Notes under the pieces: model-generated
The model's database searches: none
Told to the model about the DNA's origin: nothing
The model's input: only the letters and a program-made list of their open reading frames with translations
Assembly (NCBI RefSeq): GCF_001667035.1
Contig: NZ_LZIR01000096.1
Location: forward strand, 92,860-148,917
Reading direction: 5' to 3'
DNA: 56,058 bases
DNA from: Mycobacterium sp. 852002-51057_SCH5723018
GTDB lineage: Bacteria; Actinomycetota; Actinomycetes; Mycobacteriales; Mycobacteriaceae
Shown here: positions 26,024 through 34,674 of the stretch, piece by piece
How the letters are laid out: the number at the start of each line of letters is the position of its first letter
Position numbering within the stretch: position 1 is the stretch's first letter
Position numbers and translations under genes: made by a program

Positions 26024-26428
26024 ATGTTTGCCGGGGGAAAGCCCACGAAGGGGCTGTGCGCGGCGGTGATCGCGGCTGGGGTGCCCTTCGCGGCGACGCC
26101 GCTCGCGCACGCGGACGACGACTGGATCGCGATGGCGATATCGGATTCCACCGGGCATATCTCGGGGATGTATGTGGGGCAAGCCAGCCGATCTGCCGCC
26201 GAGCAGCTAGTGATGTCGGACTGTCGCAAGCGGGTCAGCGACTGCCGGGTGCTGGCCAGCGGGCCGGGGGGCTGCGTCGCACTGGCCATGAACGCCGCGA
26301 AGAGCAAGTACTTCGGCGGCTGGGGTGCGACCAGCGACGACGCGGAGGCGGCGGCGCTGGCCGCCGCGCACGGCGGAACGGTCCTCAAGGACCAGGGCCA
26401 TTGCCTGGGCGACGCCGCGAGCCAGTGA
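26024..26428 (+). CDS. Secreted DUF4189 protein
   Basis: A 134-residue exported protein with a signal peptide of about 30 residues (basic KPTKG, hydrophobic core, ending LAHA before DDDW). The mature part matches the DUF4189 pattern: WIAMAISDSTGHISGMYVG, SRSAAEQLVMSDC, four cysteines and GGWGATSDDAEAAALAA. DUF4189 proteins are common small secreted mycobacterial proteins without known function. It starts 106 bases from the divergent F420-type gene and ends 23 bases from the convergent hydrolase-fold gene. Confidence 0.85.
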   Translation: MFAGGKPTKGLCAAVIAAGVPFAATPLAHADDDWIAMAISDSTGHISGMYVGQASRSAAEQLVMSDCRKRVSDCRVLASGPGGCVALAMNAAKSKYFGGWGATSDDAEAAALAAAHGGTVLKDQGHCLGDAASQ

Positions 26429-26451
26429 CCGCCCCCGCGATGGCGACCTAC

Positions 26452-27291
26452 CTACTTCAGCAGCCCGACGATCTTCTCTTCCAGGGCGATCGCCTCGGCC
26501 CCGGGATCCACCCGGTCCGTCCTGGGTAGCTTGACGTCGGGATCGGCGAAGTCACGGTAGGTCTTGTCGCCGCCCAGCGCGTAGAGCAGGTAGCCGGTCA
26601 GCAGCGCCCGAACCGATTTCTGGGTGCGCCGGTGCGCGCCGGCCAGCCCGAACACCTTCGCCAGCCGCCGGCCCTCGACCAGCCCGCCGGGCTGGGCCTT
26701 GCTGACGATGCGCAGCGTGGCCGTGTCCCAGGCGGCGGCGAGCGCCACCGCGTTGGAATTGAGGGTCTTGGCATCTCCCGGCGCGGTCAGGATCAGGCCC
26801 GGGACCTTCAGCGCCGCGGCCGGCTCCTCGGCCGGGGGACTGGTGACGGCCGGGAAGATCGCAGCGGCCGCCGCGGGCTTGTCCGGCATGCCGGCCGCGG
26901 CGAACACGGCCGCCGAGCCGCCGAAGCCGTGGCCCACCACGCCGAGCTTGGCCGGATGCACGCTGATCTCGCCGGGGCCCAGGCGCACGCCCGCCACGAT
27001 GTCCAGCGCCGTACCGAGATCGAAGGCGAAGTTCAGCACGGACGGCGCCACGCCCCGCTGAGTGTCGGGCGCCCCGGCGACGATGCCCCACGATGCCAGA
27101 TGCTCCAGCAGGCCTGCATAGTGAGCGGCGCCGGTGAGCCAGTCGTGACCGAAGGCCACGCCCGGCAGGCTGAACCCGCTTTCGGGGGTGTACACCACGC
27201 CCGGCAAACCGGCGAAGGCCAGGTCACCGCGCAAAACCCGGTGCGGACCACGGCGACTGAGGGCTGCGACGAGCTTGCGGATGCGGGCCAC
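26452..27291 (-). CDS. Alpha/beta-hydrolase-fold protein lacking the nucleophile Ser (Rv3438-type)
   Basis: The 279-residue product has the alpha/beta-hydrolase layout of the dienelactone hydrolase group: GVVYTPESGFSLPGVAFGHDW, then the nucleophile elbow VVGHGFGGSAAVF at 118-130. The expected G-x-S-x-G reads Gly120-His-Gly122-Phe-Gly124, so the nucleophile Ser or Cys is replaced by Gly. A Ser follows at 126, but off the elbow tip. An acid loop LTAPGDAKT is present. It may be non-hydrolytic. GTG start. The position fits Rv3438. Confidence 0.8.
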   Translation of the reverse strand: MARIRKLVAALSRRGPHRVLRGDLAFAGLPGVVYTPESGFSLPGVAFGHDWLTGAAHYAGLLEHLASWGIVAGAPDTQRGVAPSVLNFAFDLGTALDIVAGVRLGPGEISVHPAKLGVVGHGFGGSAAVFAAAGMPDKPAAAAAIFPAVTSPPAEEPAAALKVPGLILTAPGDAKTLNSNAVALAAAWDTATLRIVSKAQPGGLVEGRRLAKVFGLAGAHRRTQKSVRALLTGYLLYALGGDKTYRDFADPDVKLPRTDRVDPGAEAIALEEKIVGLLK

Positions 27292-27361
27292 GGGTCGACG
27301 TTAGCGCATCGCCGTGGCGTGCCGGGTTGGTGCAATGGCGCTCGGGGTGGCCCGACGCCGA

Positions 27362-27580
27362 CTACGCCGTGACCTCGATGAGGCCCACCCGCCACAGCAC
27401 CGCATAGACCTGGCGCAGCGGAATGCTCAGCAAACGGGCGGCGCCGTCGACCAGCGGGTCGCCGCCGGCGCCGACCGGCGCGCGGTGGGGCCGCTTCGGG
27501 GCCTGGGTTGGCGCGGGGGCTGCGGTCGGCCGCACCGCGGGCGGGTTCGTCACCACGTCGTCTTGCAGAACAGCGGTCAT
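27362..27580 (-). CDS. Small conserved-looking protein, 72 residues
   Basis: I do not recognise this gene by name. It is supported by a strong GGAGGGG six bases before its ATG and by a composed sequence: an Ala/Pro/Thr-rich N-terminal half, basic KRPHRAPVGAGG, and a hydrophobic-helical C-terminus VDGAARLLSIPLRQVYAVLW. The AT-richer stretch upstream carries a TATAAA hexamer on the coding strand about 80 bases before the start. The C-terminal helix could be membrane-associated or bind a partner. It has no signal peptide. Confidence 0.6.
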   Translation of the reverse strand: MTAVLQDDVVTNPPAVRPTAAPAPTQAPKRPHRAPVGAGGDPLVDGAARLLSIPLRQVYAVLWRVGLIEVTA

Positions 27581-28121
27581 GATTCCCCTCCTGGAAGATT
27601 CACGCGGGCGGTGCGAGCAGAAGTCGGATATTTCGGTGCGACCCGGCCGTGCATTTCCGAATTTATAGTTATTGACGTTTCGGGCGGCCAGATATTGTCG
27701 CGACGTTTACGTTTGGCTGAACTATTGGCATTGATTTGGGTTGCGGCTGAGGGCGCTACGCGAACCCTTGGCCCGCAGCCTGTTTCGCTGGCCCCGGGCG
27801 GTGACCAGCCTTTGCCCCACATTTTGCAGTGTAAGGGGCCGGCCTGCCGGTGCACCGGAGCAAACAAAAACGGCGCGAATACATCAGGTGAAATACGTGT
27901 CCCGCGTTTATGAAGACGGTATGAATCCATTGCTGCGGCCCTTCCCGGCGTGGTTTCGATGACCACAGCCTCCCGCCGGCTCCTTGGCGGATTCTCAACG
28001 ACTTCTTGGCTCGGGCCAGCGGGGCTGGGACGACCGAGTCAAGGCGCCGCGAGGGCCCCTTATCCGCAGGTCGGGCCGGTGCTGGCCGGTCTGACGCGGT
28101 CGCTGCACTACCCTGGTCAGA
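27581..28121. other. 541-base non-coding stretch upstream of glmS
   Basis: I find no convincing gene here. 27600-27760 is AT-richer and holds the promoter of the 72-residue gene (TATAAATT on the minus strand). A hairpin GCCCCACA / TGTAAGGGGC lies at 27814-27839, and a perfect 12-bp palindrome CCGGTGCACCGG at 27847-27858. An A-rich run AAACAAAAACGG follows. The last 200 bases are GC-rich and must contain the glmS leader. No glmS ribozyme core was recognised. Confidence 0.6.
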
Positions 28122-29996
28122 ATGTGCGGAATCGTCGGCTATGTCGGGCACCGCCCGGCTTGCGAGGTCGTCATGGACGCGCTGCGCCGGATGGAGTACC
28201 GCGGCTACGACTCATCGGGAATCGCGCTGGTCGACGGTGGCGGCAAACTGACCGTGCGACGCCGCGCGGGCAGGCTGGCCAACCTCGAGCAGGCGGTGGC
28301 CGAGACGGCTTCGTCTTCGGAGGCGTCGCTGGCCGGCACTACCGGGCTGGGTCACACCCGCTGGGCCACCCACGGTCGTCCCACCGACCGCAACGCGCAT
28401 CCGCACCGCGACGCCGCCGGCAAGATCGCCGTCGTCCACAACGGCATCATCGAGAACTTTCCGGACCTGCGCCACGAGCTGGAGGCCCAGGGCGTGGAGT
28501 TCGCCAGCGACACCGACACCGAGGTCGCCGTGCACCTGGTGGCGCAGGCGTACCGCCACGGCGACACCGCCGGCGACTTCGCCGCGTCGGTGCTGGCCGT
28601 GCTGCGCCGGCTGGAAGGCCACTTCACCCTGGTGTTCGCCAACGCCGACGAGCCAGGCACCATCGTCGCCGCCCGCCGCTCCACCCCGCTGGTGCTGGGG
28701 GTAGGCGACGGCGAGATGTTCGTCGGCTCCGACGTGGCCGCGTTCATCGAACACACCCGCGACGCCGTCGAACTCGGGCAGGATCAGGCCGTGGTGATCA
28801 CCGCCGACGGCTACCGCATCACCGACTTCCACGACAACGACGGTGTCGAGTACCGCGAGTTTCACATCGACTGGGACCTGGCCGCCGCCGAAAAGGGCGG
28901 CTACGAGTACTTCATGCTCAAGGAGATCGCCGAGCAGCCCACCGCGGTTGCCGACACCCTGCTCGGGCACTTCGTCAACGGCCGCATCGTCCTCGATGAA
29001 CAGCGCCTGTCCGATCAGGAACTGCGCGAGATCGACAAGGTGTTCGTCGTCGCCTGCGGCACCGCCTACCACTCTGGGCTGCTGGCTAAATACGCGATTG
29101 AGCACTGGACGCGGCTGCCGGTCGAGGTGGAGCTGGCCAGCGAATTCCGCTACCGCGACCCCGTGCTCGACCGCAGCACGCTGGTGGTCGCCATATCGCA
29201 GTCGGGCGAAACCGCCGACACCCTCGAGGCGGTCCGGCACGCCAAGGAGCAGAAGGCCAAGGTGCTGGCGATCTGCAACACCAACGGCTCGCAGATCCCG
29301 CGCGAGTGCGACGCGGTCCTCTACACCCGCGCCGGCCCGGAGATCGGCGTGGCGTCCACGAAGACCTTCCTGGCACAGATCGCCGCCAACTACCTGGTGG
29401 GCCTGGCGCTGGCGCAGGCCCGCGGCACCAAGTACCCCGACGAGGTCGCGCGCGAATACCGGGAGCTGGAAGCGATGCCGGACCTGGTGGCCCGGGTGCT
29501 CTCGACGATTGAGCCGGTGGCCACCCTGGCGCACCGGTTCGCCCCGTCGTCGACAGTGCTGTTCCTGGGACGCCACGTCGGCTACCCGGTCGCGCTGGAA
29601 GGCGCGCTCAAACTCAAGGAGCTGGCCTACATGCACGCCGAGGGCTTCGCGGCCGGCGAGCTCAAGCACGGCCCCATCGCGTTGATCGAAGACGGGTTGC
29701 CCGTCATCGTCGTGATGCCGTCGCCCAAGGGGTCGGCCACGCTGCACTCCAAGTTGCTGTCCAACATCCGCGAGATTCAGACCCGCGGCGCGGTGACGAT
29801 CGTGATCGCCGAGGAGGGCGACGACACGGTGCGTCCGTACGCCGACCACCTGATCGAAATACCTTCCGTGTCAACCCTTCTGCAGCCGCTGCTGTCGACC
29901 ATCCCGCTTCAGGTGTTCGCCGCCTCGGTCGCGCAGGCCCGCGGTTACGACGTGGACAAGCCACGAAACCTGGCCAAGTCCGTCACCGTTGAATAG
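28122..29996 (+). CDS. glmS: Glutamine-fructose-6-phosphate aminotransferase (isomerizing)
   Basis: GlmS makes glucosamine-6-phosphate from fructose-6-phosphate and glutamine, the entry to UDP-GlcNAc. The product is 624 residues. Cys2 is the glutaminase nucleophile (MCGIVGYVG), with YDSSG and GHTRWATHG of the N-terminal Ntn domain. Two sugar isomerase (SIS) domains follow, with ISQSGETADTLEA, SVTKTF-like ASTKTFLAQ and the C-terminal AKSVTVE, which closes on the active site in known structures. A 10-bp tandem repeat begins just after the stop. Confidence 0.98.
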   Translation: MCGIVGYVGHRPACEVVMDALRRMEYRGYDSSGIALVDGGGKLTVRRRAGRLANLEQAVAETASSSEASLAGTTGLGHTRWATHGRPTDRNAHPHRDAAGKIAVVHNGIIENFPDLRHELEAQGVEFASDTDTEVAVHLVAQAYRHGDTAGDFAASVLAVLRRLEGHFTLVFANADEPGTIVAARRSTPLVLGVGDGEMFVGSDVAAFIEHTRDAVELGQDQAVVITADGYRITDFHDNDGVEYREFHIDWDLAAAEKGGYEYFMLKEIAEQPTAVADTLLGHFVNGRIVLDEQRLSDQELREIDKVFVVACGTAYHSGLLAKYAIEHWTRLPVEVELASEFRYRDPVLDRSTLVVAISQSGETADTLEAVRHAKEQKAKVLAICNTNGSQIPRECDAVLYTRAGPEIGVASTKTFLAQIAANYLVGLALAQARGTKYPDEVAREYRELEAMPDLVARVLSTIEPVATLAHRFAPSSTVLFLGRHVGYPVALEGALKLKELAYMHAEGFAAGELKHGPIALIEDGLPVIVVMPSPKGSATLHSKLLSNIREIQTRGAVTIVIAEEGDDTVRPYADHLIEIPSVSTLLQPLLSTIPLQVFAASVAQARGYDVDKPRNLAKSVTVE

Positions 29997-29997
29997 C

Positions 29998-30037
29998 CCG
30001 GGCATAACCGGGCATGACCGGGCATAACCGGGCATAG
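29998..30037 (+). repeat. Four tandem 10-bp repeats just after glmS
   Basis: CCGGGCATAA, CCGGGCATGA, CCGGGCATAA and CCGGGCATAG stand head to tail, beginning three bases after the glmS stop. A fifth decayed unit (CCGGAATGCC) may follow. Ten bases is close to one helical turn. It has the look of a short variable-number repeat. Confidence 0.85.
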
Positions 30038-30127
30038 CCGGAATGCCTTCTGCCGTAAGGCCTGCGGCCCAGTTCCCGCCGTCTTACAATCTCCGGGCGG
30101 TCATTCATGCGAGCGAGCGGAGGCAAG

Positions 30128-31051
30128 TTGTCGGCGGACGGTTCCGAGAAGCACGGCAGACGTTTCGGAAGAGTGTTGATCATCGGTCTGGTGGTTCTGT
30201 TCGTTACGACCTATGCCATCACGGTCGGGCTGTATGCCAGATCCGGGTGCGGCTGCCCTCTTCAGGTCACCTCGGGTCAGGCGACGGCCGACGGAACCAC
30301 CGTGACCATCGATCTCCAAGAATTTCAGGCGGTGAAGGGCGTACTGAACGGCAACGTCACGGTCTCGCCCGGACCCGATTTGCTGGACCCGCTGACCGGC
30401 GGTCTGCGGGAGGATCTCACCGTCGCGGTGCACTCCGCGGTGACCCCCACCCGGCGCAGCTGGGCGAAGGGAACAGTGCTCGGCGTCTTTCCCGTGCCGT
30501 TGAACATCACGGGTGACTCGTCGGATTACCCTTTCGATCACTACCATTCGGGCCCGATCACCGTCGACCTCTTCCGCGGCGCCTCCCAAGTGCCGCAGCG
30601 GGCGCCGGTGGCGTTCGTCGACCGTCTTCCGGGTTGGAAGGTGGACATACCCACCAGCGGTAAAACGGATTTGCCCGCGCCCTACCGAGTGCAGGTGCAC
30701 CGGTCCCTGAGCACGGCGGCCTTCGCGGCCGTCATCTTCGCGATGTTGATCGCGCTTGCCGCGATCGGCCTCGTCGTCGCCATCCAGACGCTGCGCGACC
30801 GGCGGAAGTTTCAGCCGCCAATGACGACGTGGTACGCGGCGATGCTGTTCGCGGTGATGCCGCTGCGCAACGCCCTGCCCGATACACCGCCCATCGGCTC
30901 ATGGATCGACGTGACCATCACCCTGTGGGTGGTCGTCGCGTTGGTGAACGCGATGTTGATCTACATCGTTTGCTGGTGGCGGCACCTGCGACCCGAGGCC
31001 GACAAGCCGGCCGACAAGCCGGCCGATCCGGTCGCGGTCGCCGCCGCGTAG
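30128..31051 (+). CDS. DUF4436 membrane protein (Rv3435c-type)
   Basis: The 307-residue product begins with a membrane helix (VLIIGLVVLFVTTYAITVGLY). An extracytoplasmic beta-rich domain follows (about 45-195, including FPVPLNITGDSSDYPFDHYH), then three C-terminal helices (SLSTAAFAAVIFAMLIALA, WYAAMLFAVMPLRNALP and a third before the charged tail). This is the DUF4436 pattern. The tail carries DKPADKPAD. TTG 30128 is chosen because GGAGG lies five bases upstream; ATG 30107 is the alternative and adds seven residues. Function unknown. Confidence 0.82.
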   Translation: MSADGSEKHGRRFGRVLIIGLVVLFVTTYAITVGLYARSGCGCPLQVTSGQATADGTTVTIDLQEFQAVKGVLNGNVTVSPGPDLLDPLTGGLREDLTVAVHSAVTPTRRSWAKGTVLGVFPVPLNITGDSSDYPFDHYHSGPITVDLFRGASQVPQRAPVAFVDRLPGWKVDIPTSGKTDLPAPYRVQVHRSLSTAAFAAVIFAMLIALAAIGLVVAIQTLRDRRKFQPPMTTWYAAMLFAVMPLRNALPDTPPIGSWIDVTITLWVVVALVNAMLIYIVCWWRHLRPEADKPADKPADPVAVAAA

Positions 31052-31109
31052 CGGGCGCTGTTGGGCGAAGTCGTACCGGCGCAACGCCCGGCGTGCAAAA
31101 GTTGACATC

Positions 31110-31817
31110 GTGGTGAACGCGTCGGTGGGGAAACGCCTGCGAAGCATTTGGCTCGCGGTGTTGCAATTCGTCAGCGGCGCGCCGTTGACCTACAGCTGGC
31201 TGTTCGTGCTGATGATCACGACGATCATCCAGAACCAACTTCCGGGGCGGCAACTGCACACCGTGCTGCTGCACCGATCCACCAACATCCACGCGCTGGG
31301 AACCGATCCGCTCGACGTGCTGTTTTCCAGCCTGCTGTGGATCGACGGCAAGAACCTGGAGCCCTACCTGCTGCTGTTCACGCTGTTCCTGGCGCCGGCG
31401 GAGCACTGGCTGGGCCAATTGCGTTGGCTCACCATCGGATTGACCTCCCACATCCTCGCCACCTATATCAGCGAAGGCATTCTCTATTACGCGATCGAGA
31501 ATCACGAGGCCTCGCAACGGCTGGTGCACGCCCGCGACATCGGGGTCAGCTATTTCCTGGTCGGGGTGATAGCCGTGCTGTCCTACCACATCGCCCGGCC
31601 CTGGCGCTGGGGTTACCTCGGGGTGCTGTTCGTCATCTACAGTTTTCCGCTGGTGACGATGGACCGCCACCAGCTGAACTTCACCGCGATCGGTCACTTC
31701 GCCGCGATCCTGATCGGGCTGTGCTTTTACCCCATGGCCCGCGAGCGCAGGCGTCCGCCTTTGAATCCGGTGAGATTTCGCGCCGCTCTGCGGCGGATCG
31801 GCGCTCGCGAGGCGTAG
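31110..31817 (+). CDS. Rhomboid-like polytopic membrane protein (Rv3434c-type)
   Basis: The 235-residue protein has about six hydrophobic helices, with a basic N-terminus and tail. It resembles the rhomboid-like family of actinobacteria: GVSYFLVGVIAV provides a Ser in the expected helix and IGHFAAILIGLCFY a His in the last one, but the strict GxSG motif is absent (GVSY), so protease activity is doubtful. Rv3434c lies at the same place in M. tuberculosis. The stop is four bases before the next gene, so they are co-transcribed. Confidence 0.75.
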   Translation: MVNASVGKRLRSIWLAVLQFVSGAPLTYSWLFVLMITTIIQNQLPGRQLHTVLLHRSTNIHALGTDPLDVLFSSLLWIDGKNLEPYLLLFTLFLAPAEHWLGQLRWLTIGLTSHILATYISEGILYYAIENHEASQRLVHARDIGVSYFLVGVIAVLSYHIARPWRWGYLGVLFVIYSFPLVTMDRHQLNFTAIGHFAAILIGLCFYPMARERRRPPLNPVRFRAALRRIGAREA

Positions 31818-31821
31818 AACG

Positions 31822-33678
31822 ATGGCCGAGCAGGTGCGTGCGCTCTACGGCGCGTCGGTGTCACCGGACGGCACCGCCTTCGCCCACCTCGTCGACGACG
31901 GCGGCTATCCCCGTGCGGTGCAGCGCTTTTTGAGCGGCCGCCGAGCCAGCTCGTCGCGGGACGTCAAGCTCCCGGTCGAGGGCCCCGTCTCGCGCGTCAT
32001 CCATTCCGCCGACGGTCACTGGCTGGCCTGCGAGGTGGCGCCCGGGGCCGAAACCCGGCACCAGATCTGGGTGGTCACCACCGATCCCGACGATCGGATG
32101 GCCTGGCGCATCGACTCCGAACAGGACGGCACCGCCGAGCTGATCAGTTGGGACGGCACCCTGGTGAGCGCGATCCTGACCGGCGAGGACGGCGTCGGGC
32201 AATCCTGCCTGATCGATCCGGTCGACGGCGGGTGCACCGTGATCGACCGCCGATCCGGCGGGCGTCTGGTCGACGCGTGGGCCGGGGCGTCGCTGATCCG
32301 GGTCGGGCCGCGCGGCTACCACGAAATGGTGATGCTGCACGGCCAGACCGAAATCGCCCTGCTGCCTTCGGATCCCGGCTCGGTGACCGCGCAGGGCATC
32401 ATTCTCGACGACCATCATCAGCGCCGGGTGCGCTACGGCCCGACCGGCGAGCAGACCAGGCTGTACTACCCGGGCGTGGGCGCCCGGGGCTACTTCCGCG
32501 CGTTGCTGGTCAGCGACAACGGCTGCGAGCATGCCCGGCTGCTGGAGGTGACGGCCACCCTCGACGGCGTGAGCTACTTCGTGCTGGCCGAGCGGCCCGA
32601 CTGCGATCTCGACGAGTTCATCGTCAGCGACGACCTGTCGACCGTCGCGTTGTTGTGGAACCTGCAGGGCGCCAGCGAGTTACAGATCCTGGAATACACC
32701 GACTACACGCTGAACGATCCGATCCCGCTGCCGGGCCCGGTGGCCGGCGAGCTGTCCATCAGCGCCGGCGGCTCGCTGGTGGCGATGACCGTGCAGGGCC
32801 CGGCGATGCCACGAACCGTCGAGCTGGTGGACCCGCGCACCGGCGAATGGCAACTCGTCGACCCCGAGCCCAGCCGGGGCCCGCTGGCCCCGGGCTTCTC
32901 GGCCCAGCCGACGCTGGAGACGATCACGGCGCGCGACGGGCTCGAGCTGCCGTCGTGGCTGTACCGATCGAGCCAAAACGGCTCGTCCGCAGGCGCTTTG
33001 GTGTATCTACACGGCGGCCCGGAAGGCCAGGCCCGCCCCGACTACAGCGAGATCTTCCCGGCGATCCTGGGCGCCGGGGTCTGCGTGCTGGCGCCGAACT
33101 TCCGCGGCTCCGGTGGGCTGGGCCGCAGCTTCGTCCACGCCGACAACAAGGAGAAGCGGTTCGCGGCCATCGACGACGTCGCCGACTGCGTGCGCTTCCT
33201 GGTGGACAACGGGATCGCCGACCCCAAGCGAATCGCTTGCGCCGGTTGGTCTTACGGCGGCTACCTGACGATGGCGGCGATGACCTTCTACCCGAAGTTG
33301 TTCGCGGCCGGGGTCACCATCTGCGGCATGAGCGACCTGACCACGTTCTACCGCTACACCGAGCCGTGGATCGCAGACGCCGCGTATCCGGAGTACGGCC
33401 ATCCCGTCAACGACCGCGAATTACTCGAGCGGCTCTCGCCGTTGCGCCGGGTCGACGCCCTGACCGCGCCGCTGCTGGTGGTCCACGGCGCCCACGACAC
33501 CAACGTGCCGGTCAGCGAATCCGAGCAGATCGTCGAGGCGCTGCGCGGGCTCGGGCGCGACGTGCGCTACCTACTGTTCAGCGACGACGGCCATGAGATC
33601 GCCAAGCGCGAGAATCACACGGCGCTGGCCGCCGCGATGACCGAATGGCTGACCGGCGCTTTCGCCCGGCGCGCCTAG
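31822..33678 (+). CDS. Prolyl-oligopeptidase family (S9) serine peptidase
   Basis: The 618-residue product has an N-terminal beta-propeller region (about 1-360) and a C-terminal alpha/beta-hydrolase domain. The triad is visible: Ser477 in AGWSYGGYL, Asp in VHGAHDTNVP and His in DDGHEIAKR, with the oxyanion stretch YLHGGPEGQ before it. Such enzymes cleave short peptides or acyl-peptides in the cytoplasm; no signal peptide is seen. It is not between Rv3434c and nnr in M. tuberculosis. Its TAG shares the palindrome CTAG with the stop of the convergent methyltransferase. Confidence 0.88.
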   Translation: MAEQVRALYGASVSPDGTAFAHLVDDGGYPRAVQRFLSGRRASSSRDVKLPVEGPVSRVIHSADGHWLACEVAPGAETRHQIWVVTTDPDDRMAWRIDSEQDGTAELISWDGTLVSAILTGEDGVGQSCLIDPVDGGCTVIDRRSGGRLVDAWAGASLIRVGPRGYHEMVMLHGQTEIALLPSDPGSVTAQGIILDDHHQRRVRYGPTGEQTRLYYPGVGARGYFRALLVSDNGCEHARLLEVTATLDGVSYFVLAERPDCDLDEFIVSDDLSTVALLWNLQGASELQILEYTDYTLNDPIPLPGPVAGELSISAGGSLVAMTVQGPAMPRTVELVDPRTGEWQLVDPEPSRGPLAPGFSAQPTLETITARDGLELPSWLYRSSQNGSSAGALVYLHGGPEGQARPDYSEIFPAILGAGVCVLAPNFRGSGGLGRSFVHADNKEKRFAAIDDVADCVRFLVDNGIADPKRIACAGWSYGGYLTMAAMTFYPKLFAAGVTICGMSDLTTFYRYTEPWIADAAYPEYGHPVNDRELLERLSPLRRVDALTAPLLVVHGAHDTNVPVSESEQIVEALRGLGRDVRYLLFSDDGHEIAKRENHTALAAAMTEWLTGAFARRA

Positions 33679-34601
33679 ATCCTCCTGGCGGTGACGTAAT
33701 ACAGGCCGGTGAGGGTCTCGGTCTCCGGCTTGGCGTCGAAGGGCAGCGAAAGGCCATGGGCGCCAGCCAGTTCCGGGACGCTGATCGCATCCGTGGTCCA
33801 GCCGTGGCTGCCCAGGTATTCGACGACGTCGTTGCGGTCGCCGGGATACCACAGGTCGGTCATCTCGACGTCGAAGCCGTGTTGGCGCCACTGCTCGGTG
33901 ACTTCACGCATGCGATCGGCCATCGTCTGCACGGCATCGCTGCCGCCCCGCAGGTTCTCGGTGGCCAGTTGGCTTCCCGGCGGGCTCAACGCGGCGATGT
34001 TGTCCAGCAACCGATCCTGCGCGTCGGGCGGCAAGAACGGCAGCAGGCCTTCGGCGCTCCACGCCGTGGGTTTGGTGGGGTCCAGGCCGGCCGCGCGCAG
34101 CGCTGCGGGCCAGTCGTGGCGAAGGTCGACGGGCACAGCCCGCCGATCGGCGGTCGGCGCGGCGCCCAGATCGGCCAGGGCCGCTGTCTTGAACTCGATG
34201 ACCCGGGCCTGGTCGATCTCGAACACCGTCGTCCCGGCCGGCCAGGGCAGCCGGTAGGCGCGGGCATCCAGGCCCGACGCCAAGATCACCGCCTGCCGGA
34301 TCCCGGCATCGGCTGCGGCCATGAAGAAGTCGTCGAAGAAGCGGGTGCGCAGGCCCATCATGGCGGCCATCCGGACCATGCCGAAGTCGGCACCGTCGTC
34401 GACCTCCGCGGGATCCAATTCACCGCTGGCGAGCCGGGTGAAAAAGTCCACGCCGACCGCGCGCACCAGCGGCTCGGCGAACGGGTCGTTGATCAGCGGG
34501 TTATCGCCGCGACCCGCCAGTGCGCGCCCCACCGCGACGCCGGTGGCGGTGGCGCCCACGCTGCTCGCCAAATCCCAGGTGTCGTTGTCCGTCCGTGCCA
34601 T
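33675..34601 (-). CDS. SAM-dependent methyltransferase (TIGR00027/LCM-like family)
   Basis: The 308-residue product matches the large mycobacterial family of putative S-adenosylmethionine methyltransferases. Signatures are DTWDLASSVGATATGVA, NDPFAEPLVRAVG, RTRFFDDFF, ILASGLDARAYRLPWP (SAM-binding loop), VFEIDQ and WSAEGLLPFLPP. Substrates are unknown. It is divergent from nnr, and its stop overlaps that of the peptidase gene by three bases. Not present at this place in M. tuberculosis, so the peptidase-methyltransferase pair is an accessory insertion. Confidence 0.9.
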   Translation of the reverse strand: MARTDNDTWDLASSVGATATGVAVGRALAGRGDNPLINDPFAEPLVRAVGVDFFTRLASGELDPAEVDDGADFGMVRMAAMMGLRTRFFDDFFMAAADAGIRQAVILASGLDARAYRLPWPAGTTVFEIDQARVIEFKTAALADLGAAPTADRRAVPVDLRHDWPAALRAAGLDPTKPTAWSAEGLLPFLPPDAQDRLLDNIAALSPPGSQLATENLRGGSDAVQTMADRMREVTEQWRQHGFDVEMTDLWYPGDRNDVVEYLGSHGWTTDAISVPELAGAHGLSLPFDAKPETETLTGLYYVTARRI

Positions 34602-34674
34602 CTGCGCCTCCCGTGTCCGCCGTTTGATCCGAGCCGTGCGCGAGGGTACGCCTCGACATGGAATGCTTGCCTTG

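Noticed and set aside
27577..27966. A 129-residue minus-strand frame upstream of the 72-residue gene
   Set aside because: It covers the probable promoter and ribosome binding site of that gene, has mixed composition and no family pattern.
28000..28121. glmS ribozyme or c-di-AMP-type riboswitch before glmS
   Set aside because: I looked for core motifs of both and found none. Actinobacteria are not known to me to use the glmS ribozyme.
31110..31817. Active rhomboid protease
   Set aside because: The fold is rhomboid-like, but the Ser motif is GVSY rather than GxSG, so protease activity was not called.
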